Source of the DNA: Massilia atriviolacea
GTDB lineage: Bacteria; Pseudomonadota; Gammaproteobacteria; Burkholderiales; Burkholderiaceae_D
Direction of reading: 5' to 3'
Length of the DNA: 64,000 bases
NCBI RefSeq assembly: GCF_003953935.1
Contig: NZ_RXLQ01000011.1
Coordinates: forward strand, 62,001-126,000
Translations under genes and position numbers: made by a program
Part shown: piece by piece, positions 62,670 through 64,000 of the stretch
How positions within the stretch are numbered: the stretch's first letter is position 1
Layout of the letters: each line of letters opens with the position of its first letter
The notes under the pieces: model-generated
The model's input: only the letters and a program-made list of their open reading frames with translations
What the model was told of the DNA's origin: nothing
The model's database searches: none

Positions 62670-63085
62670 ACTTCCTCACATCAGATAAATTCGGATAACG
62701 GACCGAATTCTATGCGTGGGGAAACAGTTCTGGTGGGGAAATTTATTTCAAGATTTCACAAATTGCTTATTTTTATCTATTTTATCCGATGTTGAACGAG
62801 GAAGAACTAACGTAGTCCGAACATGCCTGACGGGAAACATAAAAAATTTTTTGGAAACGTCAATTTCAGGACACGAAAAAAGCCCTAAGTTGTAACTAAG
62901 TGTATTTAGCAACATTTTCTTTGAACAAGACGCTAGAAATCGATTGCAGCAGGTTGTTGCGACGCAGCATTTAAGTTGTCTGACAACCAATGCGCCTGCC
63001 CTGCCGCTGCCACCTGGACATGAAAAAGGGGAGCCGCAGCTCCCCTTCCCCTCCCCCTTCACCCTTCCCGTGCCCGGCGCAGCGC
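62670..63085. other. AT-rich intergenic region, no gene seen
   Basis: 416 bp. Clearly AT-richer from 62690 to 62960 than the flanks; the terminator of the right-hand gene lies at 63023-63045. Probably contains the promoter of the lipoprotein gene on the minus strand, but I could not pick hexamers with confidence. Confidence 0.5.
63023..63045 (-). terminator. Rho-independent terminator of the mannose-1-phosphate guanylyltransferase gene
   Basis: GGGGAGC (63028-63034), loop CGCA, GCTCCCC (63039-63045), followed on the minus strand by T5 (A-run 63023-63027). It lies 40 bp after the stop. Confidence 0.85.
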
Positions 63086-64000
63086 TCAGGCGCGCTGGTA
63101 GATATCTTCGAAGCGCACGATATCGTCCTCGCCCAGATAGCTGCCCGACTGCACCTCGATGATGTGCAGCGGCACCTTGCCCGGGTTTTCCAGGCGGTGA
63201 TTCATGCCGATCGGGATGTAGGTGGACTCGTTTTCCGACAGCAGGCTGACCTTCTCGCCGCAGGTCACGCGCGCGGTGCCGCTGACCACCACCCAGTGCT
63301 CGGCGCGGTGATGGTGCATCTGCAAGGACAGTTTTTCGCCCGGCTTGACGGTAATGCGCTTGACCTGGAAGCGATCGCCGGCATCGATGCCCTCGTAGTA
63401 GCCCCAGGGACGGTACACCCTGGTGTGATGCAGGTGCTCGGTGCGCTCCTTGGACTTGAGGTGGTCGACGATCTGCTTGACCCGCTGCACCTGGTCCTTG
63501 TGCGCCACCAGCACCGCGTCCGGGGTTTCGACCACCACCAGGTCGCTCACGCCGACCACGGCCACGATGCGGCTCTCGGCCCGCACCAGGGAGTTGCTCA
63601 CGCCGTCCAGGTAGACATCGCCGCGCTGCACATTGCCTTGCGCGTCCGCCGCGCGGCCCTGCTGCACCTGCCACAGCGCCGACCAGGAGCCGACATCGCT
63701 CCAGCCGATGTCGGCCGGCACCACCACCGCGTGGCGGGTGCGCTCCATCACGGCGTAATCGATCGAGTCGGACGGGCAGCTGGAAAAGGACGCCTCGTCC
63801 AGGCGGCAGAAATCGAGGTCGCGGTAGCCGAGCCGCACGGCCGCTTCGGCCGCCACGGCGATGGCCGGGGCGAATTCGCCCAGTTCGCGCAGATAGCCTT
63901 CGGCGCGGAACAGGAACATGCCGCTGTTCCAGTAATAAGCGCCGTCGGCGACAAAACCCTCGGCGCTGGCGCGGTCGGGTTTTTCGACGAAGCGGTCGAC
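63086..64000 (-). CDS. Mannose-1-phosphate guanylyltransferase / mannose-6-phosphate isomerase, 3' part
   Basis: The frame is open to the right edge, giving the last 304 residues. It starts [31 protein letters not shown], the FVEKP and YWNSGMF motifs of GDP-mannose pyrophosphorylases, continues with [19 protein letters not shown], and ends in a cupin-type phosphomannose isomerase domain: [56 protein letters not shown]...[39 protein letters not shown]. This bifunctional AlgA/ManC/XanB type makes GDP-mannose for exopolysaccharide or O-antigen. A terminator follows, so it ends its transcription unit. It suggests an exopolysaccharide locus beyond the window. Confidence 0.93.
   Translation of the reverse strand, partial: VDRFVEKPDRASAEGFVADGAYYWNSGMFLFRAEGYLRELGEFAPAIAVAAEAAVRLGYRDLDFCRLDEASFSSCPSDSIDYAVMERTRHAVVVPADIGWSDVGSWSALWQVQQGRAADAQGNVQRGDVYLDGVSNSLVRAESRIVAVVGVSDLVVVETPDAVLVAHKDQVQRVKQIVDHLKSKERTEHLHHTRVYRPWGYYEGIDAGDRFQVKRITVKPGEKLSLQMHHHRAEHWVVVSGTARVTCGEKVSLLSENESTYIPIGMNHRLENPGKVPLHIIEVQSGSYLGEDDIVRFEDIYQRA

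Overview
The window looks like chromosome of a high-GC betaproteobacterium, most likely Oxalobacteraceae (Massilia/Duganella-like). The grounds are clpS-clpA beside a csp gene, icd next to rluE, rpsT back to back with murJ, a PEP-CTERM protein, a mixed type II secretion/type IV pilus assembly operon, GGGGTCAGACCCC-type intergenic repeats, and a giant Rhs protein whose N-terminus (MVAIVSGNTLGL...) is of a kind I associate with this group. Assignment is from recalled family features only; no search was run.

Layout. 1-2274: reverse transsulfuration pair (cystathionine beta-synthase, cut by the window edge, and a cystathionine gamma-lyase/synthase) joined by a 12-bp tandem repeat. 2301-4990: an orphan phage-type tail-sheath gene and an unknown gene whose 3' end is overrun by 52-bp repeats. 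4920-9253: clpA, clpS, cspA, a GNAT acetyltransferase and a glutathione S-transferase with a palindromic operator candidate. 9563-12721: secreted S8 protease and a fatty-acid hydroxylase/sterol desaturase family protein. 12937-15564: two TPR proteins and a small exported protein. 15568-42582: one 27-kb Rhs/YD gene of about 9,004 residues. 43212-47532: icd, rluE, rpsT, murJ. 47536-57027: an eleven-gene, almost entirely overlapping pseudopilus/secretion operon. 57281-62669: PEP-CTERM protein, ExeM/NucH-type nuclease, TIGR03790-like protein and a lipoprotein. 63086-64000: 3' part of a mannose-1-phosphate guanylyltransferase/mannose-6-phosphate isomerase.

The centrepiece is the 27-kb gene. Reading N to C, I see an Rhs start; eleven copies of an exact-length 19-residue repeat; twelve LysM-like units; a YD block; about 28 Ig-like domains; a very long YD core with a four-fold higher-order repeat; a single LysM; a hydrophobic stretch; and a C-terminal domain resembling SLT-type lytic transglycosylases. 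The last ~1.6 kb and the next gene have clearly lower GC than the core. That next gene starts 3 bp after the Rhs stop, with its ribosome binding site inside the Rhs 3' end, and encodes a signal-peptide-bearing, four-cysteine protein. I infer a polymorphic toxin aimed at peptidoglycan with a periplasmic immunity protein. No VgrG, PAAR or dedicated secretion gene for it lies in the window, so its export route is unknown.
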